In this document: one piece after another, positions 1 to 8,606 of the stretch
Numbering within the stretch: position 1 is the stretch's first letter
How the letters are laid out: the number at the start of each line of letters is the position of its first letter
DNA from: Microcoleus vaginatus PCC 9802
GTDB taxonomy: Bacteria > Cyanobacteriota > Cyanobacteriia > Cyanobacteriales > Microcoleaceae
DNA: 64,000 nt
Direction: 5' to 3'
Assembly (NCBI GenBank): GCA_022701275.1
Contig: CP031740.1
Coordinates: forward strand, 6,634,372 to 6,698,371
Translations under genes and position numbers: made by a program
Notes under the pieces: model-generated
Databases searched by the model: none
Told to the model about the DNA's origin: nothing
What the model saw: the letters and a program-made list of their open reading frames with translations, nothing else

Positions 1-1
1 C

Positions 2-1303
2 CTAACTTAAAACTTTCATCCGGTCTTGGGCTTTCTGCCGTTTCTGGTTGATCGCACTTTCGATCAACCCCAGCATTTCACCCCAGGTATTGTCCCAAGA
101 ATTGTCTGCTAAAAAGGCGTCTACGTCACTCAGCCACTTGGTGCGAACGTCCGAACTTTCGCTGAGGATTTCTTGGGCACAAGCAACGAATTCTTCAGAA
201 TTGCTAGCAATCCGAACCAAGCCGTTTTCTCCGTAGGGCCGCACCACGTCGCGGATAGGAGTAGAAATCACAGGTTTGCCGGCAGCGAGGTATTCTGGAG
301 TTTTCGTGGGACTAATAAACTTAGTCGATTGGTTTATCGCAAAAGGCAGCATTGCGATATCCCACCCGCCAAGATACGCTGGCAGTTCTTGATAAGATTT
401 GCCACCGAGATAGTGGATATTTGGGTGAGTTGGCAGAGTTGCCGGAGCGATTTTCGCCACCGGGCCAATGATGACTAAATGCCAGTCCGGCCTTGCTTGG
501 GCTATGTCCCCCAGCAGTTTGATATCCATGCGTTCGTCTATGACGCCATAAAATCCCAAACGCGGGTGAGGAATGTCTTTTTGATCCGCCGGTTCTTGTG
601 AAAGATTCCTGGCTGTCGCAAAGTGTTCTTTTTCGATGCTGCTGGGGAAGGCGTGAATGTTGGGGTGCTGGTGCTGTTTGGCTTCGTAAAGGTTGTGTCC
701 GCCTGTAAATACTACGCTGGCGTGCTTTAATAGTTGGTTTTCATTGGCTTTTAAATCTGGGTGTGCGCCTTTGAATGCTGCCAATTCATCCATGCAGTCG
801 TAGACTACAGCTAGCGGCTTTAAGTGGTTTGTGAAACTGACAGCCATTGGTGTGTAATACCAGAGGATGTACTGGCTGATTTCGGCCGCTCGAAACAAAT
901 CATCTAGCATGGCTTGCTGAGCAGTTTGTGCTGTTGCTTCGCTGGTTCCTTTGGTCAGGTGCGGTACTATTACCCAGACTCCGCTTTCGTGGATGCTGAC
1001 ATCCAGCCACCAATCTGTAGCCGCGCTATAAATCGGTTCCTCTACAAAGAATACGCGACGACTTTTCGCACAACGACTCAAGAGATGTTGCGGACGCTGA
1101 TAGACAAAATTCCACCGCAAATGAGACAGGCAAACTAAATCTGGTACATCTAAAGCCTCAGTTTTTGATAATTTGGCGCGCAATGCGGGCGAGGAAGCAA
1201 ATTGAGAGGGCGATTTGGTTGGATCTATAGAGGTAAATCGGATCTCCCATGCTGGCTCTTTATTGCTATAACTATTGTTTACTGAGTTTTCTGGGGGCGA
1301 CAT
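2..1303 (-). CDS. Glycosyltransferase, GT4/GT-B-like
   Basis: The 433-residue protein has a disordered N-terminus of about 50 residues and then a GT-B-like core. The segment VYQRPQHLLSR at about residue 68 is typical of cyanobacterial and actinobacterial glycosyltransferases placed near cell-wall or exopolysaccharide genes. The C-terminal half (FYGVIDERMD, then VIIGPVAKI, PTKTPEYLAAGKPVIST) looks like the nucleotide-sugar-binding Rossmann domain, with an E-x-L-A-A-G-K-P segment as in GT4 enzymes. The stop codon is at positions 2-4, so the gene is complete. A cytoplasmic or membrane-associated role in surface polysaccharide synthesis is inferred. Donor and acceptor cannot be read from the sequence. 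No partner gene is visible; whatever precedes the window could be in the same locus. Confidence 0.8.
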   Translation of the reverse strand: MSPPENSVNNSYSNKEPAWEIRFTSIDPTKSPSQFASSPALRAKLSKTEALDVPDLVCLSHLRWNFVYQRPQHLLSRCAKSRRVFFVEEPIYSAATDWWLDVSIHESGVWVIVPHLTKGTSEATAQTAQQAMLDDLFRAAEISQYILWYYTPMAVSFTNHLKPLAVVYDCMDELAAFKGAHPDLKANENQLLKHASVVFTGGHNLYEAKQHQHPNIHAFPSSIEKEHFATARNLSQEPADQKDIPHPRLGFYGVIDERMDIKLLGDIAQARPDWHLVIIGPVAKIAPATLPTHPNIHYLGGKSYQELPAYLGGWDIAMLPFAINQSTKFISPTKTPEYLAAGKPVISTPIRDVVRPYGENGLVRIASNSEEFVACAQEILSESSDVRTKWLSDVDAFLADNSWDNTWGEMLGLIESAINQKRQKAQDRMKVLS

Positions 1304-2141
1304 ATTAGCCTCTGGAATTTGTCCATGAAAATTTGTCCGTTAAAATTTGTCAATAGGATATATTTCTCAGCATTCTCTTACTGAAAGTCGCAAGCATAAA
1401 TCTGAGAACTTTTATTGACGAGCAAGCGCCGCATTCAGTAAACCAAACAAAGAAACTGTTTAGCTGCGGAGAAACACGCTTATCTGCTTTTTTCAGAATT
1501 GAAACTTGGAGATAAGTTAATATTGTTAGACTTGCTATTGCTGTTAAATGTAACCCAGTTTTTCTGCCCTAACTTCTATCTGAAGGATGAGTTCTATCTC
1601 AGAACGCGCTTAGCTTGCATGCTGGGTTCAAAAGCCGTTAAAATGCCGATCGACCTTGTAAAATGACTCTTAACTGGCAGGGACGGGGTGAAAAAAGAGC
1701 GAGTTTTATTGCTTTATTTGGAGATGATAGAAAATTTGTGATCAAGTTTATGTTGCTTTTTGATTTGACAAACCTGGCTTTTTTTTAACTTATCCGATCG
1801 CTAATTTGGTAAATTTGTATCCTAATATACCAAGTTGCGCCCGAGAGCTCTGACTTCCGATAGATTAACAATTGACAGTTTATGCAGTGAGGTTAAACTC
1901 ACCGAACAGCACCTGTCTCAACAATACCAAAGAAACCAGGCAACCGCAACGAGAAACCTAAGATTTTGCGCGAGTCTGTGGCAAGAAACCAAGGTGATGA
2001 CATTTGTGCTGTGGGCCTCAGTTTAACCTCGCGCCCACAGCACAAATGTCAATCATCCCTCTAAGGGCGGCTTCCCCGACATCTGCAATCAAACGCCAAA
2101 TATCCACGTAAACCCGCCCAGACTAGAAGATAGCAGCAATT
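1304..2141. other. Intergenic region without a convincing gene
   Basis: This stretch is AT-rich with stops in all frames. It holds the 5' flank of the glycosyltransferase and the 3' flank of the aldo/keto reductase. The only clear structure is the long inverted repeat at 1998-2051. A 63-codon open frame at 1835-2026 runs into that hairpin and has no ribosome site or recognisable product. Confidence 0.6.
1998..2051. terminator. Perfect 19-bp inverted repeat, hairpin
   Basis: The arms 1998-2016 and 2033-2051 are perfectly complementary over 19 bp and are separated by a 16-nt loop. There is no long T-run on either side, so it could be a factor-independent terminator for the minus-strand reductase region or a small mobile repeat. 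It lies 3' of the aldo/keto reductase that stops at 2142. Confidence 0.5.
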
Positions 2142-3176
2142 TTAAAGTCGGTGGTCAATTTTTGCCAGTCCCCCTCCAAAGGCAAAATCTTGCACCGTCG
2201 AACTCTTTAAGAAATCGTGGGGAAAGCCCAATTCAATTGCACTTACTTTCTCTAACTGCTGCATTTGATCCGGGGTTAATTCAAACTCCAAACAAGCGAG
2301 ATTTTCCTGAAGTTGCGAGAGTTTGCGGGAACCCACAATCGGAATAACTTGGACTGGCTGTTGTCGCAGCCAATTTAGGGCTACTTGAGAAGCAGGTTTG
2401 CCAATTTCGGCTGCTATTTTGCTAACTTCGTCAGCAATTTGGAGGTCTCGTTCGTTAATTTTTCCCAATTCAGGTGAATTCAGCCGTTTAGCTTCGCTGG
2501 CTGTTTCTGAAGTGTTGTATTTTCCTGTTAGCAAACCGGCTGCTAGGGGGCTCCAAGCTGTGACGCCAATATCAAAGGCTTTTGCCATAGGGATCAAGTC
2601 CCGTTCGGGAGTTCGCTCTTTTAAAGAATACTCGATTTGCAAGCCGATAAATGGTGTCCAACCGCGCAGGTTGGCGATCGTATTTGCTTGAGAAATAATC
2701 CAAGCCGGCGTATCAGAAATGCCGATATAAAGAACTTTACCGGCGCGCACCAAATCGTCAAAAGCGCGCATCACTTCTTCGACGGGTGTGGTAAAATCCC
2801 AAGCGTGCAGCCACAGCAAATCTATGTATTCAACTTGCAATCGCTTCAAACTTGCTTCTACTGCTTGCACCATATTTTTGCGGTGGTTGCCGAAACCATT
2901 GATTTCGCCATTCTTCATGTTGAGGCTATACTTAGTGGCAACTACCCATTTTTCGCGATCGGCCGCGATGAACTCACCGACATATTTTTCGCTAGTACCG
3001 TTGGTGTAGAGATTCGCGGTATCAATGAAATTGCCCCCCGCTTCTGCAAAGGCGTCGAACATTTTCCGGCTTTCGTCGTAGGAACTCCCCCAACCCCACT
3101 CTTCCCCAAAAGTCATGGTTCCGAGGCAGATTTCGGAAACGCGAAGTCCGCTGTGACCTAGTAGTTTGTATCTCAT
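2142..3176 (-). CDS. Aldo/keto reductase
   Basis: This is an NADPH-dependent aldo/keto reductase of the TIM-barrel family, about 344 residues from the chosen start and similar in length to YajO/Tas-like members. The catalytic tetrad can be seen: Asp and Tyr in NFIDTANLYTNG, Lys in VVATKYS and His in DLLWLHAWD. The cofactor loop appears as IPIVGSRKLSQL near the C-terminus. An upstream frame gives 22 extra residues, but I chose the ATG at 3176 because an AAGGG stretch lies about 6 nt before it and the encoded MRYKLLGHSGLRV matches the usual family start. The substrate is unknown. It appears monocistronic. Confidence 0.88.
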   Translation of the reverse strand: MRYKLLGHSGLRVSEICLGTMTFGEEWGWGSSYDESRKMFDAFAEAGGNFIDTANLYTNGTSEKYVGEFIAADREKWVVATKYSLNMKNGEINGFGNHRKNMVQAVEASLKRLQVEYIDLLWLHAWDFTTPVEEVMRAFDDLVRAGKVLYIGISDTPAWIISQANTIANLRGWTPFIGLQIEYSLKERTPERDLIPMAKAFDIGVTAWSPLAAGLLTGKYNTSETASEAKRLNSPELGKINERDLQIADEVSKIAAEIGKPASQVALNWLRQQPVQVIPIVGSRKLSQLQENLACLEFELTPDQMQQLEKVSAIELGFPHDFLKSSTVQDFAFGGGLAKIDHRL

Positions 3177-3603
3177 GTCACCCTTGCGCTGGTTAATGGT
3201 TGTTAACAGTTTAAATCTGTGGATTTCCCATACTGTTGCCATCAGTCGGGGTGGCGGGTTTTACGGGGCCTTAGCGCTGTGCTTAATGTTGAATGTTTTG
3301 CCAAGTCAATCAAAATGTCTTAGCTTCCGGGACTCCGAGCCATCGCCCCTGCGTTTAGTTTAAACACCGGGCAGGGGCGATCATGTTACTAATATATTTA
3401 GGATTACATTAATGAATCAAAATACAGTAAAATCCCCAAAAAAAGATCTACCTTTAGATAGGTACCTTCTGAAAGGAGTTAAATTAAAAAGTGCTATCTT
3501 AAATATTCAGACAACCAGACAGAACTAGAGAAAAAATTAATGTAGCTAATTTAACTTTTTAGCGTTATAGTGACCTATAGATTACAAAAACTAGGTGACT
3601 CAC

Positions 3604-4005
3604 TTGGCTGACATCGTTGATACCGCCGTTTCGGCAGGCTCTTTTACTACCCTAGTTGCTGCAGTCCAAGCCGCTGGTTTAGTCGATACTCTCAAAGGCG
3701 CTGGCCCCTTCACAGTTTTCGCGCCTACTGATGAAGCTTTTGCTAAGCTTCCCGAAGGTACTGTAGAAGCACTGCTTAATGACATTCCTAAGCTGACAAA
3801 AATCTTGACTTATCATGTCGTTTCTGGCAAAGTTATGGCCGCTGATGTGGTCAACTTGAAATCTGCCAAGACAGTTGAAGGTTCAGAAGTTAAAATTGAT
3901 GCTTCCAATGGCGTCAAAATCAATGATTCTACCGTTACAACAGCCGATGTTGCTGCTGATAATGGTGTCATCCACATTATTGATTCAGTCTTGCTTCCTG
4001 CGTAA
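3604..4005 (+). CDS. FAS1 (fasciclin) domain protein
   Basis: This is a single FAS1-domain protein of about 133 residues with the H1-type motif [10 protein letters not shown] and the H2-type motif [12 protein letters not shown]. Such small proteins occur widely in cyanobacteria and are linked to adhesion or surface functions; no role is proven here. I see no signal peptide. The start is a judgement. An AGGTGA Shine-Dalgarno-like stretch at 3593-3598 sits 5 nt before TTG at 3604, giving [10 protein letters not shown], the usual family N-terminus. A GTG at 3595 would lie inside that ribosome site, so I prefer the TTG. A strong terminator follows at 4037. Confidence 0.88.
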   Translation: MADIVDTAVSAGSFTTLVAAVQAAGLVDTLKGAGPFTVFAPTDEAFAKLPEGTVEALLNDIPKLTKILTYHVVSGKVMAADVVNLKSAKTVEGSEVKIDASNGVKINDSTVTTADVAADNGVIHIIDSVLLPA

Positions 4006-4036
4006 GCACAGACTTAGATAGCGCAATACTATCTTG

Positions 4037-4070
4037 AGGGCGGTGGCTATAGTTAGCCGCCGCCCTGTTT
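4037..4070 (+). terminator. Rho-independent terminator of the FAS1 gene
   Basis: A GC-rich stem has arms 4037-4048 and 4055-4066 with one G-T pair and a 6-nt loop. It is followed directly by GTTTTCGTT. It lies 32 nt after the FAS1 stop codon. Confidence 0.8.
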
Positions 4071-4398
4071 TCGTTGAGGTTTAAATATTTTAGGCAGCTC
4101 AATAATTAAAACTATTATAGAGCAGCGGGAATTGACCGATCGCACTCAACTTGATTCGGCCCCAAATTTGTCGCTGTTGGATTTACCGGGAAAACTGGTT
4201 GCAGGCTAACTGCGACAGGTACTCTGGACAAAATATTATCAAAAAAATAAAAAAGTGCGATTGACCGCGTTAGCAATTGCCGAGAATTAGCGACGCACTT
4301 ATTTTGCACTCTCGCGCTGATTGCCGGTTGATGCGTAGATACCTGGCCACCAAACCCAACATTTCTCCGAGAAACTGGGTTTACGAGGCCTTGTGCTA

Positions 4399-4650
4399 AT
4401 TAAGATACAATAAGAACCACAAAGAAAGTGCGATCGACATTATTTGACATTCAAGCTATGCAATCTACAACTCAGCCCGAGACAGAACCGGCGATGGACG
4501 CTCCCAAACACCGCTTACCCGTTACAATCCTTACAGGATTTATCGGTATTGATTAATACAGTTTACAGTGTTTTAGAACGCCCAGAAAATCTCGACTATC
4601 TAGTAGTCGAAACAACCCTATTCGCCACAGCCGACGGCATTCCCGACAAT
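4399..4650 (+). pseudogene. Decayed partial duplicate of the CobW-type GTPase gene
   Basis: This stretch repeats the upstream region and 5' coding part of the intact GTPase gene at 6354. Shared pieces are AGATACAATAAGAACCACAA, TTATTTGACATTCAAGCT, the N-terminus MQSTTQ (ATG near 4458), the Pro-Val-Thr-Ile segment before the P-loop, and later VYSVLERPENLDYLVVETT. The P-loop itself and about 60 codons after it are missing: the frame runs from ITGFI straight into the downstream part through a stop codon. It is therefore a relic with an internal deletion and cannot bind nucleotide. The copies flank the glycosyltransferase at 5066. Confidence 0.82.
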
Positions 4651-4964
4651 TTCGCTCACCCAGACTTTTCACTGCCCCTAGAAAGTAAGTAGAAAGTAAA
4701 TTTATGTCGGTGAAAATAGCAAAAAAAACTCTTTATTTTAGCTTGCGCCTGGGAACATTTGACCAGTTGATGCAGACAGTTATCGCACCACCTGCACTTA
4801 CAGCCAAACCTCGAATTGCAGACCCCCGTTTTGTAGTTAAAAACTTTCCTGGGAAACAGCCACTAGACCCGTTTCTAGATATCATCTTACCCGAAAACAC
4901 GAGCGATAAAATTGACAAATCAACTTTTTAATCAATTATTTTGTAACCAAATAACCCTTTCTGT

Positions 4965-5063
4965 TAATTGGTAACGGGTAATTGGTAATAGGGCATTGGT
5001 AAGGGGTAATCGGTGAAGGGCGAGCCGTAACCAACCAAAACTAACAACTAACAACTAACAAAT
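4965..5063. repeat. Short tandem repeats (GGTAATTGGTAA-like and AACTAAC heptamers)
   Basis: An irregular array of TTGGTAA/GGGTAAT units is followed by about three copies of the heptamer AACTAAC directly before the start of the glycosyltransferase gene. Heptameric short tandem repeats of this kind are typical of filamentous cyanobacteria. The same heptamer recurs inside the ccm operon at 36472. Confidence 0.7.
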
Positions 5064-5065
5064 AA

Positions 5066-6229
5066 ATGCGTATAATTGTTGAAGGCTGGCGCTTTTTGCC
5101 ACACTCCTACGCGATCACCAATCAATTTCAGCTACTAGAAATGCTGAAATATCCCAATTTAGAACTTTTCCACAAAGATATCCCCTATCTAGACGAAAAT
5201 TGGCAGCCAGCAACCGGTTTGTTAGATGCAACTGCTGAAGCAGCAATAAATAATATTCCCCACCCTTCCGCGTCTATAAAAGCAGACGCTACCTTACGGA
5301 TCTCAGTACCTTACAATTTTGCCCCCTCAAATACAAAACGGACGTGCTTGTTTGCCACAACAGAATGGGGAATTCTGCACAACGAAAACTTTAGAATAAC
5401 GGGCGCAGCTTCCCTCCGCGAAGGACACAGCAACTCCGATATAATTATTATTACGCCTTCCCAGTGGTCGAAAACCGGATTTATCCGCAGCGGTGCGACT
5501 CCCGATCGCACCATTGTCATACCCTGCGGCATCGATCCGAATATTTACAAACCTTTAACAAAATCGGAACGCGAAGCTTTGAGGAAACAGCTAGGATGGG
5601 AGGGATTTGTATTTTTGAATGTCGGTGCAGGATCTCCCAATAAAGGCATCGATTTATTGTTAAAAGCTTTCGCAGTTGTAGTTGAAAGTTATCCGGAAGC
5701 GAGATTAGTATTGAAAGGAGAAGAATCAATATATGAGTCGGATTCTCTGATCGCTCAAAACATAGATGAACTGACATTTGACGAAGCAGAAAAAGTTCTG
5801 CCGCGCATGGCTTACATAGGAGAAACACTGCCTTTTGCAAAAATGGCTCAACTTTATCAAGCCGCCGATGCCTACGTATCTCTTTATTTAGCAGAAGGAT
5901 TCAATTTGCCCGCCCTAGAAGCAATCGCTTGTGGCTTGCCCCTCATCTGCACTAAAGGCGGCCCGACAGATGATTTTACAACTCCCGATTTTGCTTGGCA
6001 CGTCGAAAGTACGTTTCAAGAAGGTACTTCTAACGGTCAGCCGATATTTCGCCTGATGCCCGATTTAGAACATTCGATCGCCTTAATGAAAAATATTATA
6101 GAACAGCCGGAGTGGTGCGATCGCTCTCGGGAAGCAGGCCCCAAATTTGTAGCGACTGGGTTTACCTGGAAACACGTTACAGACCAACTCCTAGAGGTAC
6201 TTTTGCCAACAATTCGATCGCCAAATTAA
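5066..6229 (+). CDS. Glycosyltransferase family 4
   Basis: The 387-residue GT-B-fold transferase has a clear C-terminal GT4 donor domain. VFLNVGAGSPNKGIDLLLKAF marks the start of the second Rossmann domain, and AEGFNLPALEA is the E-x7-E motif of retaining GT4 enzymes. The N-terminal half opens with MRIIVEGWRFLPHSYA and carries the acceptor site, which I cannot assign. The ATG at 5066 follows the tandem-repeat stretch, with no good ribosome site visible. The gene sits between the decayed and the intact copy of the CobW-type GTPase gene, so it was probably involved in or inserted at the duplication. A role in surface polysaccharide or glycolipid synthesis is inferred only from the family. Confidence 0.88.
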   Translation: MRIIVEGWRFLPHSYAITNQFQLLEMLKYPNLELFHKDIPYLDENWQPATGLLDATAEAAINNIPHPSASIKADATLRISVPYNFAPSNTKRTCLFATTEWGILHNENFRITGAASLREGHSNSDIIIITPSQWSKTGFIRSGATPDRTIVIPCGIDPNIYKPLTKSEREALRKQLGWEGFVFLNVGAGSPNKGIDLLLKAFAVVVESYPEARLVLKGEESIYESDSLIAQNIDELTFDEAEKVLPRMAYIGETLPFAKMAQLYQAADAYVSLYLAEGFNLPALEAIACGLPLICTKGGPTDDFTTPDFAWHVESTFQEGTSNGQPIFRLMPDLEHSIALMKNIIEQPEWCDRSREAGPKFVATGFTWKHVTDQLLEVLLPTIRSPN

Positions 6230-6353
6230 ACAGGGTGCGATCGCATACTTGCAACTTCCGATAATTAGCGCTTGTAACGCCCTGTTCGGAATTAATATAA
6301 GATACAATAAGAACCACAAGTTTAAGCTTCAGACCTTATTTGACATTCAAGCT

Positions 6354-7466
6354 ATGCAATCTACAACTCAGTCGGAGACAGAACAGGCGATGGGCGCTCC
6401 CAAACACGGATTGCCTGTTACCATCATTACAGGATTTCTCGGCAGTGGGAAAACAACCCTGCTCAACCACATCCTGACCAACCAGCAGGGTTTGAAAACA
6501 GCAGTTTTGGTAAATGAATTTGGCGAAATCGGCATCGACAACGAACTGATTGTCACCACCGACGACAACATGGTTGAGCTGAACAACGGGTGCATCTGCT
6601 GCACAATTAATGAAGATTTGGTTAATGCTGTTTACAAAGTTCTGGAACGTCAAGAAAATCTCGATTATCTAGTAGTCGAAACAACCGGGCTCGCCGATCC
6701 GCTACCAGTAGCAATGACTTTTTTAGGCACAGAACTCCGCGACCTGACTCGTCTCGATTCGATAGTGACAGTAGTAGACGCAGCCAACTACAGCTTAGAT
6801 TTGTTCAACTCTCAAGCAGCTTACAGTCAAATAGCTTACGGCGATATAATTATCCTCAACAAAACTGATTTGGTTGAAGAAGCAGATTTAGATTTGTTGG
6901 AAGTTAAGATTCGGGATGTCAAAGAAGGTGCTCGAATTCTGCGAACCGTAAAATCGGAAGTTCCCCTACCGCTAGTCCTCAGCGTCGGATTGTTTGAATC
7001 TGACAAATATTTCCAATCTGAAAAAACTCCTAGCAGTCACGACCACGATCATCACGACCATCACGACCATCACGACCATCACGACCATCACGACCATCAC
7101 GACCATCACGACCACAGCCATCACGACCACTCCCACCATTTAGAAAATGACGGATTTACCTCAATTTCTTTCCAGAGCGAGAAGCCCTTTTCTCTGAGGA
7201 AATTTCAATATTTCTTAGACAACCAACTGCCAACAAACGTGTTTCGCGCGAAAGGGATTATGTGGTTTGAAGAAAGCCCCAAACGCCATATTTTTCACTT
7301 GAGCGGCAAGCGATTTACGATGGACGATGACGAGTGGAAAGGCGAGCGGAAAAACCAGCTTGTTCTCATCGGTCAGGGTTTGGATACCGAGACTTTGCGA
7401 TCGCAACTCGAAAACTGTCTTTGTATGCCTTCAACCAATCGCGGCAAAGGTTTTGGGAAAAACTAA
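6354..7466 (+). CDS. CobW/COG0523-family metallochaperone GTPase
   Basis: This is a G3E-family P-loop GTPase of about 370 residues. GFLGSGKTT is the Walker A motif, GCICC is the CxCC metal-binding motif, VVETTG corresponds to the Walker B region, and LNKTD gives guanine specificity. A His/Asp-rich loop encoded by a tandem repeat (7050-7112) precedes the C-terminal CobW_C domain. COG0523 proteins move or insert Zn, Co or Ni under metal limitation; the His-rich loop favours zinc or nickel, but the metal is not settled. An in-frame upstream extension exists, but the ATG at 6354 gives the family N-terminus and is the same start seen in the decayed copy at 4458. Confidence 0.9.
   Translation: MQSTTQSETEQAMGAPKHGLPVTIITGFLGSGKTTLLNHILTNQQGLKTAVLVNEFGEIGIDNELIVTTDDNMVELNNGCICCTINEDLVNAVYKVLERQENLDYLVVETTGLADPLPVAMTFLGTELRDLTRLDSIVTVVDAANYSLDLFNSQAAYSQIAYGDIIILNKTDLVEEADLDLLEVKIRDVKEGARILRTVKSEVPLPLVLSVGLFESDKYFQSEKTPSSHDHDHHDHHDHHDHHDHHDHHDHHDHSHHDHSHHLENDGFTSISFQSEKPFSLRKFQYFLDNQLPTNVFRAKGIMWFEESPKRHIFHLSGKRFTMDDDEWKGERKNQLVLIGQGLDTETLRSQLENCLCMPSTNRGKGFGKN
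7050..7112 (+). repeat. Seven perfect 9-bp tandem repeats encoding a His-Asp-His loop
   Basis: The unit CATCACGAC is repeated seven times without change inside the GTPase gene, encoding (His-His-Asp)n. Imperfect CACGACCAC-type units extend the array on both sides to about 7036-7135. Such an array changes length easily by replication slippage, without changing frame. Confidence 0.93.
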
Positions 7467-7486
7467 CAGTAAAATATTCTTTTCTA

Positions 7487-7600
7487 GTCCCAGGCTAGAG
7501 CCTGGGAACCAATGTCTAGAGGCTCTGCCTCTCTGGTAGTCAGGAAGAGAGGAGGCAGAGCCAAAGCATCTGCGTTACCAGGCTCTAGCCTGGTAACGAG
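7487..7600. repeat. Complex palindromic intergenic repeat
   Basis: Three nested or serial inverted repeats occupy the gap between the GTPase and dtd genes. One is a palindrome around CCAGGCTAGAGCCTGG (7490-7505). A second pairs an AGGCTCTGCCTC-type arm (7519-7531) with a GAGGCAGAGCC arm (7552-7562). A third is GTTACCAGGCTCTAGCCTGGTAAC (7574-7597). The composition suggests a REP/MITE-like element, probably present elsewhere in the genome. It may also act as a terminator. Confidence 0.75.
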
Positions 7601-7630
7601 TAATTTCCTATTACCAATTACCGATTTCCA

Positions 7631-8086
7631 ATGCGAGTCATCATCCAGCGAGTAAAATCTTCTCAAGTCGAAATTAAAGGTCAAATTGTCGGCAAAATTG
7701 GCTGCGGACTTAACTTGCTTGTAGGTATTGCAGACACCGACACCGAAGCAGAACTCGATTGGATGGCTCGCAAATGCCTGGAATTGCGTGTGTTTCCCGA
7801 CTCGGCCGGGGATACCGGGCGCTGGGACAAGTCGGTACAAGACATCGGTGGCGAGTTGCTGGTTGTGAGTCAGTTTACGCTCTACGGCGACTGTCGCAAA
7901 GGTCGGCGACCTTCATTTGACCGAGCGGCGGCTCCCGAACGAGCTGAAATTTTTTATGATAAATTTGTCGAAAAGTTGCGCCAGAGCGGCTTAAAAGTTG
8001 AAACAGGCTTGTTTGGAGCGATGATGCAAGTCTCGATCGAGAATGACGGGCCGGTGACTTTGGTATTAGAGAAAGAATCAGGCTGA
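7631..8086 (+). CDS. dtd: D-aminoacyl-tRNA deacylase
   Basis: The 151-residue protein matches DTD throughout: MRVIIQRV at the N-terminus, the cross-dimer [17 protein letters not shown] segment (SQxT motif at the active site), and a NDGPVTL C-terminal motif in place of the canonical NxGPVT. DTD is a cytosolic homodimer that hydrolyses D-amino acids (and glycine) mischarged onto tRNA. The length is normal for the family. It appears to be transcribed alone, with the palindromic repeat upstream. Confidence 0.95.
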   Translation: MRVIIQRVKSSQVEIKGQIVGKIGCGLNLLVGIADTDTEAELDWMARKCLELRVFPDSAGDTGRWDKSVQDIGGELLVVSQFTLYGDCRKGRRPSFDRAAAPERAEIFYDKFVEKLRQSGLKVETGLFGAMMQVSIENDGPVTLVLEKESG

Positions 8087-8606
8087 ATTGTTTGCAAACA
8101 AAGCTCTCTGTGCTTCTTTCTTATTCCTTCTTCCTTCTTGAATAAGATCAAATTTTCAGATTAACCGGGTTTCCTAAATGCTGTGCCGTAGCTTCAGAAT
8201 ACATTGCAGTTAGCTACACTCTGCCGAGTCTCGATTCCACAATCTCTAACGCCCAAAACCGCCTCAACTAGCCAGTTATTAGATTGTCCACTCAGCAGTC
8301 TGGCAGCACCCTCAATTTTCCTCCCGATCGCCCCACCAAAATAACAGCTCAGAATGCTTGTACAGTAAGGCTTTAACGGCAATAAAACCAATCTCCCACA
8401 GCCAGCGCTTAGAATCAGATTCAGCAGCCAAAAACTGTTGCATGAGAGAGTGGAACACTCGCATCACTACGGTTATCTCTACTTCCGTAACATTCAATGT
8501 ATAGAGAGTTGAATCAGCACAGCAAGCGAAACCGCCAGCTACTGCCGCCTCACTCTCTAACAAATGTCCTCGCACACCCGCTGTGTCCTACCACCCGATA
8601 AACGCC
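8087..8606. other. Intergenic region upstream of the hetZ-like gene
   Basis: About 500 nt without a supported gene; the open frames here are short and unlike known proteins. The region probably carries the promoter of the HetZ-like gene. I see no convincing operator. Confidence 0.5.

Noticed and set aside
1835..2026. 63-codon open frame
   Set aside because: No ribosome site, composition unlike a protein, and the end lies inside the hairpin at 1998-2051.
4704..4931. 75-codon open frame after the CobW relic
   Set aside because: An ATG exists, but I see no domain, no clear ribosome site and no relation to neighbours. It may be debris from the duplication.
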